Made by a program: the position numbers and the translations under genes
Shown: positions 56,796-64,000 of the stretch, piece by piece
How the letters are laid out: each line of letters starts with the position of its first letter
How positions within the stretch are numbered: the stretch's first letter is position 1
The notes under the pieces: generated by a model
The model's input: only the letters and a program-made list of their open reading frames with translations
Told to the model about the DNA's origin: nothing
Database searches by the model: none
Assembly: GCA_963727035.1 (NCBI GenBank)
Contig: CAVSEY010000029.1
Coordinates: 1 to 64,000 of the forward strand
DNA length: 64,000 bases
DNA from: Rhodoblastus sp963727035
Lineage (GTDB): Bacteria; Pseudomonadota; Alphaproteobacteria; Rhizobiales; Beijerinckiaceae
Direction of reading: 5' to 3'

Positions 56796-58130
56796 TCAGC
56801 TCCGCCGCGCCGGGGCGCGCTCCGGCGCCAGCGACTTGGTCTCGGCGCGCATCAGTTTCGGCGTCGGCCCGTGCGGGGTCACGCCCTCGCGCATCAGGGC
56901 GCGGCGCAAGGGGCCGACCGCCGAGAAGAAATTGAGGGCGAAGGCGCGGGCGAAATCGACCGGCAAGGCGTGGATCAGCAGCGAACGGTTGAGAACGTCG
57001 ATGCCGCGCAGCCGCAGGCCGATGTCGCGGGCGCGCTGGCGCTCGTAACGCTCCAGGCCGCGCGCGATGTCGTCGGCCTCGTCAAGATTCACGCCCTCCA
57101 GGCAATCGACCAGATTGGCGATGTCGCGCAGGCTCAGGTTCAGGCCCTGGGCGCCGATCGGCGGGAAAAGATGCGCCGATTCGCCGATCAGGGCCATGCG
57201 GGTGCCGGTGACCCGCGAGGTCTTCAACGCGCCCATGGGGAAGGCGCCGATCGCGCCGTCCATGGCGATCTTGCCGAGCAGGCCGTGGGAGGCGTCCTCG
57301 ATCTCGGCGGCAAGCTCGTCCGGCGGCAGCGCCTGCAGGCGCAGGGCGTCGCGCGGCGTGACCAGCCAGACGAGGCTGGAGCGGTTGGGCGCGCCCTCGC
57401 GCCCACGCAGGGGCACGAAGGTGAAGGGACCGGAGCGCTTGTGGAATTCGGTCGAAATCTGGTGATGCGGCTTTTCGTGGACGAGCAGAGCCGTCAGCGC
57501 CACCTGGGGATAGGACCAGGTGGCGACGGTGATGCCCGCGATCTGCCGCGCCTGGGAATTGCGGCCCTCGCCCGCGACGATGAAGGTCGCGTCGATCCAG
57601 CCGCCAGAGGCGAGTCGCGCCCGCGCGCCGGAAAAATTCAGCTCGAAAAGGTCGATCAGGTCTTCGATCAGGGTGATCGAGGGATTTTCGCGCGCGGCTT
57701 GCGCCAGTTCCGCGACCAGCGCGTTATTTTCGATATTCTCGCCGAAGGCGTCGAGGTCGATCTCGCGCGAGCGGAATTCTTTTGGGCTGGTGGTGAAGAT
57801 CGAGCCGGTGTCGTCGATCATCCTTATGCCCTCCATCGGGGCGGAATGTTCGGCGAGGCGCGGCCAAAGCCCGAGCGCGCGATAAAAGCGCAGCGAGCCT
57901 TCGAACAAGGCGACGGTGCGGCCGGCCAGATGGGTCTCGATCTTGCCCACGACGACGACCTTGCGGCCCTGCGCCGCAAAGGCGTGGGCGGCCGAAAGCC
58001 CCGCCGAGCCGGCGCCCGCGACCAGCACGTCGCATGCGATATGCTCAAGCTTTTGGCGCACGCCAGAGCGAGAGCCGTCCATCTCGCTTTCCTTCAGCTT
58101 CGACTTCGCCGGATGTTTTGCGGGACTCAT
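56796..58130 (-). CDS. UbiH/UbiF/COQ6-family FAD-dependent monooxygenase
   Basis: A 444-residue flavoprotein hydroxylase. The N-terminal FAD fold VLVAGAGSAGLSAAHAFAAQ (GxGxxG) is followed by the mid-chain LVWLVTP region and the C-terminal FAD motif MALIGESAHLFPPIGAQGLNLSLRDIANL, with GESAH replacing the common GDAAH. The family hydroxylates the ring of ubiquinone precursors. GAGG precedes the ATG at 58130. It is followed by xthA. Other ubiquinone genes are not in the window, so the exact ring position is not assigned. Confidence 0.87.
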   Translation of the reverse strand: MSPAKHPAKSKLKESEMDGSRSGVRQKLEHIACDVLVAGAGSAGLSAAHAFAAQGRKVVVVGKIETHLAGRTVALFEGSLRFYRALGLWPRLAEHSAPMEGIRMIDDTGSIFTTSPKEFRSREIDLDAFGENIENNALVAELAQAARENPSITLIEDLIDLFELNFSGARARLASGGWIDATFIVAGEGRNSQARQIAGITVATWSYPQVALTALLVHEKPHHQISTEFHKRSGPFTFVPLRGREGAPNRSSLVWLVTPRDALRLQALPPDELAAEIEDASHGLLGKIAMDGAIGAFPMGALKTSRVTGTRMALIGESAHLFPPIGAQGLNLSLRDIANLVDCLEGVNLDEADDIARGLERYERQRARDIGLRLRGIDVLNRSLLIHALPVDFARAFALNFFSAVGPLRRALMREGVTPHGPTPKLMRAETKSLAPERAPARRS

Positions 58131-58271
58131 GGTCCAATCCTCATTTCTGCGGCCGTCATTTTACGGCCCGGAGATCTGGAAGGGCAAGCGGGCTTTGCGC
58201 ACACGGACTTTGCGGAGAAGTCGAAGCGCCGCATCCATGGCGCGTTAACGGCTTCGCGCCAATATGCGCGC

Positions 58272-58829
58272 ATGAGCGAACCGACCGACACGCCGATGGA
58301 CCGCCGCGCCTTCCTGTTTGGCGCGGGACTGCCTGCCGCCACCGCGGGCGCTGGCCTGCTGGCCTGGCGCCATCCGGGTCTGAGGGCGCGGCTGTTCAAC
58401 CCTTTTCGCGCCGACCATTTCGACCTGCCGGCCCTTCCCGGGCTGAAGGACGCTTCGGACGCTCCGGTTCCGGGCTTTTCCTCGGCGAGCATCGCCGGGC
58501 GGGCGGTCTATCTCAACGCCTTCGCCTCCTGGTGCCCGTCCTGCCGGGAGGAGCACCAAGCCTTGATGGAATTCGCCGCCTCGGGCGCCAGCATCTATGG
58601 CGTGGCTTCGCTCGACGCGCCGGAGCAAACGCTCCGCTTCCTGCAAGAGCGCGGCAATCCCTTCGTCCGGCTGGGGCTGGACCGCCGCGGCTATCTGTTG
58701 CGCGCGCTCGGCGCGCGCGGCGTTCCGGCGCATTTCGTCTTCGCGCCGGCGCCACGCGTGGCTCTGGTCGAACAAGGCCCGATGACGGTCGCTCAGCTGC
58801 GGGCGAAGATCGCGCCCGCGCTCGCCTAG
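58272..58829 (+). CDS. TlpA/DsbE-like periplasmic thioredoxin
   Basis: A 185-residue thioredoxin-fold protein. The N-terminus has an export signal with two arginines before a hydrophobic core (MDRRAFLFGAGLPAATAGAG), so Tat or Sec export is plausible. The active site is Trp87-Cys-Pro-Ser-Cys91 (FASWCPSC), followed by YGVASLDAPEQTLRFLQE and the cis-proline loop GVPAHFVF. The combination fits the CcmG/DsbE or TlpA group that reduces apocytochrome c or copper chaperones. No ccm genes adjoin it. A palindrome follows the stop. Confidence 0.88.
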   Translation: MSEPTDTPMDRRAFLFGAGLPAATAGAGLLAWRHPGLRARLFNPFRADHFDLPALPGLKDASDAPVPGFSSASIAGRAVYLNAFASWCPSCREEHQALMEFAASGASIYGVASLDAPEQTLRFLQERGNPFVRLGLDRRGYLLRALGARGVPAHFVFAPAPRVALVEQGPMTVAQLRAKIAPALA

Positions 58830-58832
58830 GCG

Positions 58833-58860
58833 GCAATTCGTTGGCGCGCCAACGAATTGC
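58833..58860. repeat. Perfect 28-bp palindrome after the TlpA-like gene
   Basis: GCAATTCGTTGGCG followed directly by its reverse complement, with no loop. It begins 4 bases after the stop and is followed by TGCTTAGGCTTTTTG, so as RNA it could act as a bidirectional terminator. It adjoins the AGCATGATC-type repeat at 58881. Confidence 0.75.
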
Positions 58861-58880
58861 TGCTTAGGCTTTTTGATTTA

Positions 58881-58927
58881 GCAGGATTTTTGTCCGAAAA
58901 CCGGCGGCCACTTTTCGGAAATCCTGC
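58881..58927. repeat. Second copy of the AGCATGATC-type palindromic repeat
   Basis: GCAGGATTT (58881-58889) and AAATCCTGC (58919-58927) are perfect end arms around CCGAAAACCGG and CCACTTTTCGG, the same core as the copy upstream of ettA (4870-4916). The right arm abuts the stop of the downstream minus-strand hydrolase gene. Confidence 0.75.
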
Positions 58928-59602
58928 CTAATCACCCCGCGCGGCGATCGGGATCTTGGGCGGGTTGCCGAGGCGTTTGTCGAGATAGGTCCCGACCTTT
59001 CCGATCAGGTCTTCCACGCGGTCCTCGAAGAAGTGATTGGCGCCTTCGACCACGGCATGTTCGATGACGATGCCCTTCTGGGTCTTGAGCTTCTCGATGA
59101 CGCTGGTGACGTCCCGGATCGGCGCGACCCTGTCCTGGTCGCCGTGGACGAACAGGCCCGAGGAGGGGCAGGGCGCCAGAAAGGTGAAGTCGAAGCGGTT
59201 GGCGGGCGGGGCGATCGAGACGAAGCCCTCGATTTCCGGCCGGCGCATCAGCAGCTGCATGCCGATCCACGATCCGAAGGACACGCCGGCGATCCAGCAC
59301 GAGCGGGCCTCGGGGCTGATCGCCTGCGCCCAGTCGAGCGCGGCCGCCGCGTCCGACAATTCGCCCTGGCCGTGGTCGAAGGAGCCCTGCGAGCGGCCGA
59401 CGCCGCGGAAATTGAAGCGAAGCACCGAAAATCCGCGCTCGGCGAAGGCGTAATAGAGGTGATAGACGATCTGATTGTTCATCGTCCCGCCGAATTGCGG
59501 GTGCGGATGAAGTATGATCGCGATGGGCGCCCCGCGGTGTTTCGACGCATGGAAACGTCCTTCGAGACGACCGGCGGGTCCGTTGAAAATCACCTCGGGC
59601 AT
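58928..59602 (-). CDS. Alpha/beta hydrolase (dienelactone-type)
   Basis: A 224-residue single-domain hydrolase: VIFNGPAGRLEGRFHAS, ILHPHPQFGGTMNN (oxyanion region), RFNFRGVGRSQGSFDHGQGE, the nucleophile elbow GVSFGSWIG (Ser), VHGDQDRVAPI (Asp) and ANHFFEDR (His). This matches the widespread YcjY/CocE-like small hydrolases, whose substrates are mostly unknown. It is monocistronic, ending at a repeat. Confidence 0.85.
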   Translation of the reverse strand: MPEVIFNGPAGRLEGRFHASKHRGAPIAIILHPHPQFGGTMNNQIVYHLYYAFAERGFSVLRFNFRGVGRSQGSFDHGQGELSDAAAALDWAQAISPEARSCWIAGVSFGSWIGMQLLMRRPEIEGFVSIAPPANRFDFTFLAPCPSSGLFVHGDQDRVAPIRDVTSVIEKLKTQKGIVIEHAVVEGANHFFEDRVEDLIGKVGTYLDKRLGNPPKIPIAARGD

Positions 59603-59738
59603 GGTTTTGCTCTTGAACTGCGACTGTGAGCGGCCTTCTTAGCGAAGCGCGGGCTTTCAAAGCAAACTAATTCGACATAATTTTGGGGCGCCGTCGCGAT
59701 GCTACGCCCAGGGCGGGACAATTGGGCCGGAGAATTCT

Positions 59739-60044
59739 TTGCTGCTCGTCTTTCGAATTTTTTGGCTGATGCTCGCCGCCGCCGCCGCCCATTTCCAGGA
59801 CGGCCTGGCTTTTCCGACCTTGCTTCTGGCCGCCTTGATCGGGTGGCGCGGCTGGCGGCCGTGGTGGATCTTCCCCGTCGTCGTCGCCGAGGCGATTTAT
59901 GCTTCGGACCTTTTCGCGCAGGCCGGCGGCGGCGGCAAATTGCCCGGCGCGATGAGCAATGTGTTCTTTCAATTCATCGTGTTCGCATTTCTCGCGCTGA
60001 CCGGCCTGGGGCTTGGCTGGGCGCTCAGGCGGCGCCACATTTGA
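59739..60044 (+). CDS. Small integral membrane protein of unknown function
   Basis: A 101-residue hydrophobic protein with three predicted helices: LVFRIFWLMLAAAAAHF, FPTLLLAALIGWRGWRP/WWIFPVVVAEAIYA and FFQFIVFAFLALTGLGLGWALRR, the last ending in a basic anchor. The TTG start at 59739 follows CGGAG. No family was recognised. It converges on the minus-strand secreted protein gene at 60063. Confidence 0.6.
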   Translation: MLLVFRIFWLMLAAAAAHFQDGLAFPTLLLAALIGWRGWRPWWIFPVVVAEAIYASDLFAQAGGGGKLPGAMSNVFFQFIVFAFLALTGLGLGWALRRRHI

Positions 60045-60062
60045 AAGGCCGCCGCTGCGGGC

Positions 60063-60329
60063 TCACCACTCGAAGCCGAGGTCCGGGCCGACGGGAACGA
60101 TATTGCCGACCGGCTCGGCGACAAGGCGGATATAATCGTTATTGCCGATCATGCGCCAGTGCCCCCGGACCGGGCCGGGGTAGAGCCAATAATGGTTCGA
60201 GGTCACGAAAAAGGGCAAAGGCACGCCCGAATGACGATGCACCGTCAACCGCCTCATGGCGAAAGCCGGGCTCGACATGGCGAAGGCGCAGACAAGGGCC
60301 GCGCCGATTGCGAGAATACGCTTACGCAT
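60063..60329 (-). CDS. Secreted small protein, paralog A of a pair
   Basis: An 88-residue protein whose ATG at 60329 gives a clean signal peptide (MRKRILAIGAALVCAFAMSSPAFA). The mature domain reads RLTVHRHSGVPLPFFVTSNHYW, then IRLVAEPVGNIVPVGPDLGFEW. The paralog at 61690-61959 shares LTVH-x-x-x-GVPLP-x-x-VTS and VGNIVPVGPDLG. No known domain; both have no cysteine in the mature part. It is divergent from the TonB-like gene. Confidence 0.75.
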   Translation of the reverse strand: MRKRILAIGAALVCAFAMSSPAFAMRRLTVHRHSGVPLPFFVTSNHYWLYPGPVRGHWRMIGNNDYIRLVAEPVGNIVPVGPDLGFEW

Positions 60330-60650
60330 CCAGCCGCCTCCACAATTCGCGACGCCTTGCTGAAGATCTGGCGATCTGCGGCGTCTTTTCAAGCTCCGGG
60401 CTGGCCTCCCGATATGAAATCGCCCGCAAAAGTCGCGGACGTCCTTAATTTCATCCGCTGGCGGGGATCGCAGCCGAAATCCGCTGCTTGGCTTGCGGTC
60501 GTGAGCGAACCCGGAAGGGCGGTTTGCGGACGGGGGTCAGGGCCGCCGGCAAGGGCGGCTTGGCGCGCCTGTTCCCGACGAGTTGGAAACAAGGACAATG
60601 GTATAAGTCGCGTCGATTTGCCTCTCGACCGATCCGTGGCACTATTGACC
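60330..60650. other. Intergenic region between divergent secreted-protein and TonB-like genes
   Basis: About 320 bases. No stop-free frame here looks protein-like. It presumably holds divergent promoters for paralog A and the TonB-like gene; a TATAAG hexamer near 60602 lacks a good -35 partner. A GC-rich inverted pair (GCCGCCGGCAAGGGCGGC) occurs near 60540. Confidence 0.4.
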
Positions 60651-61589
60651 ATGATTTTAGCAGCGCCTCCGGACGAACGTCTGTTGGAGAGACCTCGGCC
60701 TTCGACATTGGCGACCAAGGGCCGCTTTGCCTTCGTTCTCCTGATCTGTTTTCTAATTCATGCGATTCCGATTTGGCTTTTCGTCTACCTCGACAGATCG
60801 GACGACCTGGCGCCGGGAGAACAGGAGATCCCTGTCGAGATCATCGTCGAGCCGCCGCCGCCCAAGGCGCCGGAGCCGGCCGCGCCCAAGAACGACCAGC
60901 AGGCCAAGCAAGCCACCCTCAACGAGAAAATGGCCACCGATGCGCCACGCGCGCCCAATGACGAAAAAGTCATGCGGGACTCCCGGGACGAGGCCTCGCA
61001 TGCTCCAAAGGCGGCGCCGGATACCGTGCCTGCCAGGACAAAGCCGGCCAACGGAACCGCGCGGAATTCGGAAAATACAACCAGCTCCAAACCTGCCGAA
61101 GCGTCGGCGCCGCAATTGATGGACCATCGCGCCGATGGGGATCCCGCCAAAGCTGCAGAATTGCAACGGCCCGACATGCCGGAGCAGACGAAAGCCGAAC
61201 AGGCTGCGCCTCAACCGGAGACACAACAGAAAGCGTCGCAAGACCCGTGGGCGTCCTTTACCAGCATGCCCGACTACAGTTTCGCTCCCGCCTCCAGACA
61301 CGCGCCCACCACCGTAGGAAAAGCGGCTTCGACCTATCTTTCCATCCTGTATGGCATGGTGATGGCTCGCATTCATTTGCCGGAGGTCGCGGCCAGTCGC
61401 GCGCAAACGATGGGAAAGATCACCTTCAGCGTCGATTTTTCTGGCCGGCTTCTCCGGGAGCGTGTCGTCAAGTCGAGCGGATCGCCCGAACTGGACTCCG
61501 CCGCCATGGCCGCCATCCGCGCAGCGGCGCCCTTTCCTCCCTCGCCAACGGGAACCGAGCTCAGTCTGAACTTTCATTACGGCAAATAG
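60651..61589 (+). CDS. TonB-family energy-transducing protein
   Basis: A 312-residue protein with a cytoplasmic N-terminus, one membrane helix (FAFVLLICFLIHAIPIWLFVYL, about 26-47), a Pro/Lys/Glu-rich periplasmic spacer (PPPPKAPEPAAPKNDQQAK and further repeats to about 215) and a C-terminal TonB domain (MARIHLPEVAASRAQTMGKI ... SGSPELDSAAMAAIRAAAPF). TonB couples the proton motive force, via ExbBD, to outer-membrane receptors. No exbBD or receptor gene is present. ATG at 60651 chosen; a GTG at 60636 is possible. It is flanked by the two secreted paralogs. Confidence 0.82.
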   Translation: MILAAPPDERLLERPRPSTLATKGRFAFVLLICFLIHAIPIWLFVYLDRSDDLAPGEQEIPVEIIVEPPPPKAPEPAAPKNDQQAKQATLNEKMATDAPRAPNDEKVMRDSRDEASHAPKAAPDTVPARTKPANGTARNSENTTSSKPAEASAPQLMDHRADGDPAKAAELQRPDMPEQTKAEQAAPQPETQQKASQDPWASFTSMPDYSFAPASRHAPTTVGKAASTYLSILYGMVMARIHLPEVAASRAQTMGKITFSVDFSGRLLRERVVKSSGSPELDSAAMAAIRAAAPFPPSPTGTELSLNFHYGK

Positions 61590-61689
61590 GGCGTTTTTTC
61601 CTGGCGCGACGCCAAGTCCTTCGAGTTCCGCGCCGGCCGCCCGCTTAGGCCGCCAAACCGGTCAGGAAGGCTCGCAAGCCGAATGCGGG

Positions 61690-61959
61690 CTAGTTCCACG
61701 GCTCCGGGCCAAGATCGGGGCCTACCGGGACGATATTGCCGATCGGGTCCTCGACCAGCCGGGAATAATTGTTGCTCGGATCGCTTCGCTCGGGGACGAC
61801 ATTGCCCGGATTGAGCCAGCCGTCGCTCGACGTGACATAGGAGGGCAGGGGGACGCCGCGGCTGGGATGGACCGTGAGGGCCGACTGGGCCAGGACAGGG
61901 CCGAAAGCCGCAACGGCGCCGATGCAGGCGGCGCCCAAGGCCCAAAGACTTTTGCGCAT
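61690..61959 (-). CDS. Secreted small protein, paralog B of a pair
   Basis: An 89-residue protein with a signal peptide (MRKSLWALGAACIGAVAAFG, likely cut near VLAQS). The mature part, LTVHPSRGVPLPSYVTSSDGW, then NNYSRLVEDPIGNIVPVGPDLG, parallels paralog A at 60063-60329. It lies 33 bases downstream of the Spy-like gene on the same strand, so the two are probably co-transcribed. Confidence 0.75.
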   Translation of the reverse strand: MRKSLWALGAACIGAVAAFGPVLAQSALTVHPSRGVPLPSYVTSSDGWLNPGNVVPERSDPSNNYSRLVEDPIGNIVPVGPDLGPEPWN

Positions 61960-61992
61960 TTCAACCTCTTTTCAAGCGTCTCGTGACGCGGC

Positions 61993-62451
61993 TCACCTTT
62001 GGGCGGAAGGCGCGAAGGAATGCAGGAGCAGAGCAAAACTATGCCGCTGGGCGGCGTCCATGCTGGCGAACAGCGGGGCCGCGGCTTCCGCGACCTTTTG
62101 CAGTTCCTCGCCGCGCGCGACGAGATCCCTGGAGGCGAGCTTCATGCCGGAGACGACGTCGTCCTTGTCGCGGAAAGCGGCGGCTTCCTTCACCGCTTCC
62201 TTCTGGCGCTCGGCTCGCGCGGCGATGACCTGGCGCGCGATCTTTTCCAGATTGTCCCAGTCCTTTTCCTGCGCCGGCGTCAGGCGCAGGCCTGCCTTGA
62301 TGGCGGCGATCCGCGCGTCGACGATGGTGGCGCGATCCGCCTCCGATTGCGGCGCCTGGGCCGCAGGCTGCGGCGATTCCGCCGCCACCGGGCGCAACGG
62401 GGAGGAAGCGAGCAGAGCCGCCGTCAAAATGAGGAGAAAATGTCTTTTCAT
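61993..62451 (-). CDS. Spy/CpxP-like periplasmic protein with LTPAQ motif
   Basis: A 152-residue protein with a signal peptide (MKRHFLLILTAALLASSPLR) and a helical mature part carrying the LTxxQ motif (LRLTPAQEKDWDNLEKIARQ). In E. coli, Spy is a periplasmic chaperone and CpxP a stress sensor; which applies is unknown. The ATG at 62451 follows AAGGG. Later helices include SRDLVARGEELQKVAEAAAP. It is upstream of paralog B on the same strand. Confidence 0.8.
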   Translation of the reverse strand: MKRHFLLILTAALLASSPLRPVAAESPQPAAQAPQSEADRATIVDARIAAIKAGLRLTPAQEKDWDNLEKIARQVIAARAERQKEAVKEAAAFRDKDDVVSGMKLASRDLVARGEELQKVAEAAAPLFASMDAAQRHSFALLLHSFAPSAQR

Positions 62452-62533
62452 GGGACCCTTCTTTTTCAGCCCGTCCGACTGGCCCGGACCATGCCCCGAA
62501 TTGAAGGCGACCACAAGCCAAGCCCACGCAATT

Positions 62534-63094
62534 TCAGGGCCGCATCAGCACCGGCGTGCCGACATGGACGCGGTTGTAGAGATCGATCACATCTTCGTTA
62601 TACATGCGGATGCAGCCGTGGGAGACGGCGCCGCCGATGCTGGCGCGCATCCTCCGGGTCGAGCCGTGGATGGCGATCTCGGATTGGTAAAGGGTGATGG
62701 CGCGGGCGCCCATCGGGTTGTTCGGCGCGCCGCCACTCACCCTTTGGGGCAAGGAAGGCTCTTCTTCCCTGACCTCGGATGGCGGAGCCCAGTCCGGCCG
62801 GACGAATTTGCCGCTGACGGCGGTTTCGCCGGACCATTCCGCGCCGTGGCGCGGCACGCCGACCGGATATTCGATCGCCCGCCCGTCGCCGAGGACGAAA
62901 AACAAGCGCCGCCGCGCTGCGTCGATGACGATGGTTCCGGGCTCTTCGCCTGTTTCGTAACGCACGAATTGTCTGGACTGCGCCGCCGGCGCGCCGCCGA
63001 CGACGGCGGCCAGGAAGAGCGCCGCCGCCAGGCGCTTGCGCAAACCGGCCTTCGGCCTCAGACTCTCGCCGGATGAAGGGAAGGAATGAGCCAT
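62534..63094 (-). CDS. L,D-transpeptidase (YkuD)
   Basis: A 186-residue enzyme that would form 3-3 cross-links or attach proteins to murein. An N-terminal membrane signal (RLAAALFLAAVVGGAPA) precedes the catalytic domain: His143 (AIHGST) and the Ser158-His-Gly-Cys161-Ile-Arg-Met motif (VSHGCIRMY), with Cys161 as nucleophile. I place the start at 63094. An alternative ATG at 63124 has a better Shine-Dalgarno (AGGACGAA) but would overlap the divergent gene further. Confidence 0.88.
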   Translation of the reverse strand: MAHSFPSSGESLRPKAGLRKRLAAALFLAAVVGGAPAAQSRQFVRYETGEEPGTIVIDAARRRLFFVLGDGRAIEYPVGVPRHGAEWSGETAVSGKFVRPDWAPPSEVREEEPSLPQRVSGGAPNNPMGARAITLYQSEIAIHGSTRRMRASIGGAVSHGCIRMYNEDVIDLYNRVHVGTPVLMRP

Positions 63095-63656
63095 GTTTTC
63101 GCGCGCCCTGTTTTTCGCCGCCATTTCGTCCTTTTGCCTCGGCGCCTCAGCCGCCGCATCCGCGCTCGAAGGCGTCAAGGACATCGTCCTCCACGCCAGG
63201 GACGGCCATGCCGTCGTGATCGGGCGCGCCACTTTCACGCCGGAGGGCGACAAGTCGCGTTTCAGGATCGATCTGGACGGTAAAAAATTCACCCAATATT
63301 TCCTTTCGATGCGCGAGTTCAAATGCGTCGAGGCCCAGGAAGTCCTGTGCCACGTGCCCTATCCCTACGCCAATCCCGACGTCGTGACAGCCGGCGATCC
63401 GTCCTGGCTCGAACACGCCCTTCTGTTCTTTTACAAAAGCCCGGGCGACTACGGCGCAAAAATGTCGCATGGGATCATTTTCACCCTGACGCCGACCCAG
63501 GATGGCTTCGCCGGCAAGGCGCAATCGATCGACCTCGATGAAATCGCCATTCCGCCCGACGACAAGAGCAAGGCTTTCTTCACGTCGGACCATCGCTATG
63601 ACATCCAACCGGGGGCGCGCTGGTTCGAAAGCCTGACCATCGAGCCGCATCGTTGA
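63093..63656 (+). CDS. Secreted protein of unknown function
   Basis: A 187-residue protein with a signal peptide (MFSRALFFAAISSFCLGASAAASA). The mature part, VKDIVLHARDGHAVVIGRAT ... FRIDLDGKKFTQYF, has two cysteines (FKCVEAQEVLC). No known domain recognised. Its ATG overlaps the start codon of the divergent L,D-transpeptidase gene. AAGGGAAGGAATG lies upstream and would serve as a Shine-Dalgarno. Confidence 0.78.
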   Translation: MFSRALFFAAISSFCLGASAAASALEGVKDIVLHARDGHAVVIGRATFTPEGDKSRFRIDLDGKKFTQYFLSMREFKCVEAQEVLCHVPYPYANPDVVTAGDPSWLEHALLFFYKSPGDYGAKMSHGIIFTLTPTQDGFAGKAQSIDLDEIAIPPDDKSKAFFTSDHRYDIQPGARWFESLTIEPHR

Positions 63657-63733
63657 CCCGCCGCAAGGCGAAAACGCGTCCAAGCGCCTATATGACAGGG
63701 AGAACCGAAGGGAGCGGCGCGCGCCGGAGGAAG

Positions 63734-64000
63734 ATGCGCATTATTGACGACACCAATCCCGACATGCCGGAGATCAATCCGCAAAAGGTCTGCTTCATCG
63801 CCGCCAAGGCGCGCGAACTGCTCAGCGTGGACGAAGGCGCCAAGCCCGACGCCTCCAACGCCACGGATGACGGGGAGCGGGCCATTCTCACCGACGCCGC
63901 CTATGGCCCGATCCGCGCGGAGCTGGAGCAGTTCATCGCCGATCTCGACGAGGACGAGGCGGCGGCGCTGGTCGCCCTGATGTGGATCGGGCGCGGCGAT
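63734..64000 (+). CDS. DUF3775-like protein (3' truncated by window)
   Basis: The first 89 codons of a cytoplasmic protein, starting MRIIDDTNPDMPEINPQKVC after GGAGGAAG. It has FIAAKARELLSVDEG, IRAELEQFIADLDEDEAAALVALMWIGRGD, which matches the general pattern of the alphaproteobacterial DUF3775 family, of unknown function. It continues past the right edge. Confidence 0.72.
   Translation, partial: MRIIDDTNPDMPEINPQKVCFIAAKARELLSVDEGAKPDASNATDDGERAILTDAAYGPIRAELEQFIADLDEDEAAALVALMWIGRGD

Overview
The window reads as a stretch of GC-rich chromosome from an alphaproteobacterium. It is most likely a member of the Hyphomicrobiales (Rhizobiales), perhaps near Beijerinckiaceae or Methylocystaceae; that placement is inference. 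Supporting observations are a bacterial type A RNase P RNA beside the division/cell-wall (dcw) cluster, the lpxC-bamD-recN-ligA run after ftsZ, an ArsR-methyltransferase regulator ahead of metF and metH, and palindromic repeats of a kind common in this order. No tRNA, rRNA, CRISPR array, insertion sequence or prophage was recognised.

Layout. 0-2 kb: a TetR regulator with a perfect operator-like palindrome, a membrane fusion protein and the start of an ABC ATPase, forming an efflux operon. 2-10 kb: a CBS-BON protein, a KAP-like membrane NTPase, ettA, a hemolysin III-type membrane protein, small proteins, and a DUF2478-mobA molybdenum cofactor pair. 10-17 kb: secreted hypothetical, sahR-like regulator, metF, metH (methionine/SAH cycle) and a family 6 DNA glycosylase. 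17-24 kb: HPP-CBS membrane protein, AmiD-type amidase, glycine-zipper lipoprotein, and a very long broken gene encoding a BNR propeller, an autotransporter-type repeat and a Hint domain. 24-44 kb: rnpB followed by rsmH-ftsL-ftsI-murE-murF-mraY-murD-ftsW-murG-murC-(GATase)-murB-ddl-ftsQ-ftsA-ftsZ, closed by an intrinsic terminator. 44-50 kb: lpxC, bamD, recN, ligA. 50-64 kb: oxalate decarboxylase, acyl-CoA-binding protein, Rieske oxygenase, SufU-like scaffold, Hsp20, an AhpD-like Cys/His protein behind a 0.7 kb non-coding stretch, xthA, a UbiH-like monooxygenase, a TlpA-like thioredoxin, a hydrolase, a TonB-like protein flanked by two secreted paralogs, a Spy-like protein, an L,D-transpeptidase and a DUF3775-like partial gene.

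How the genes work together. The core is peptidoglycan precursor synthesis (MurB-F, MraY, MurG, Ddl), septal machinery (FtsL, I, W, Q, A, Z) and envelope assembly (LpxC, BamD), with AmiD and L,D-transpeptidase nearby for wall turnover and cross-linking. The dcw genes mostly overlap by 1-7 bases, as expected for one translationally coupled transcript.

The most striking anomaly is a run of reading-frame breaks. HPP-CBS, the amidase, murF, murD, the dcw GATase and a small ORF near 6.9 kb each have a length that leaves one extra base, and removing a single base restores a family-like protein. The Hint gene has about six more breaks. Since murF and murD are essential, base-insertion errors in the assembly are the likeliest explanation for those genes. 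Genuine decay remains possible for the Hint gene. I found no clear new defence or metabolic system; the better leads are the TonB-flanking secreted paralog pair, the BNR-PATR-Hint protein, a BamD without a lipobox cysteine, and the structured region upstream of the AhpD-like protein.
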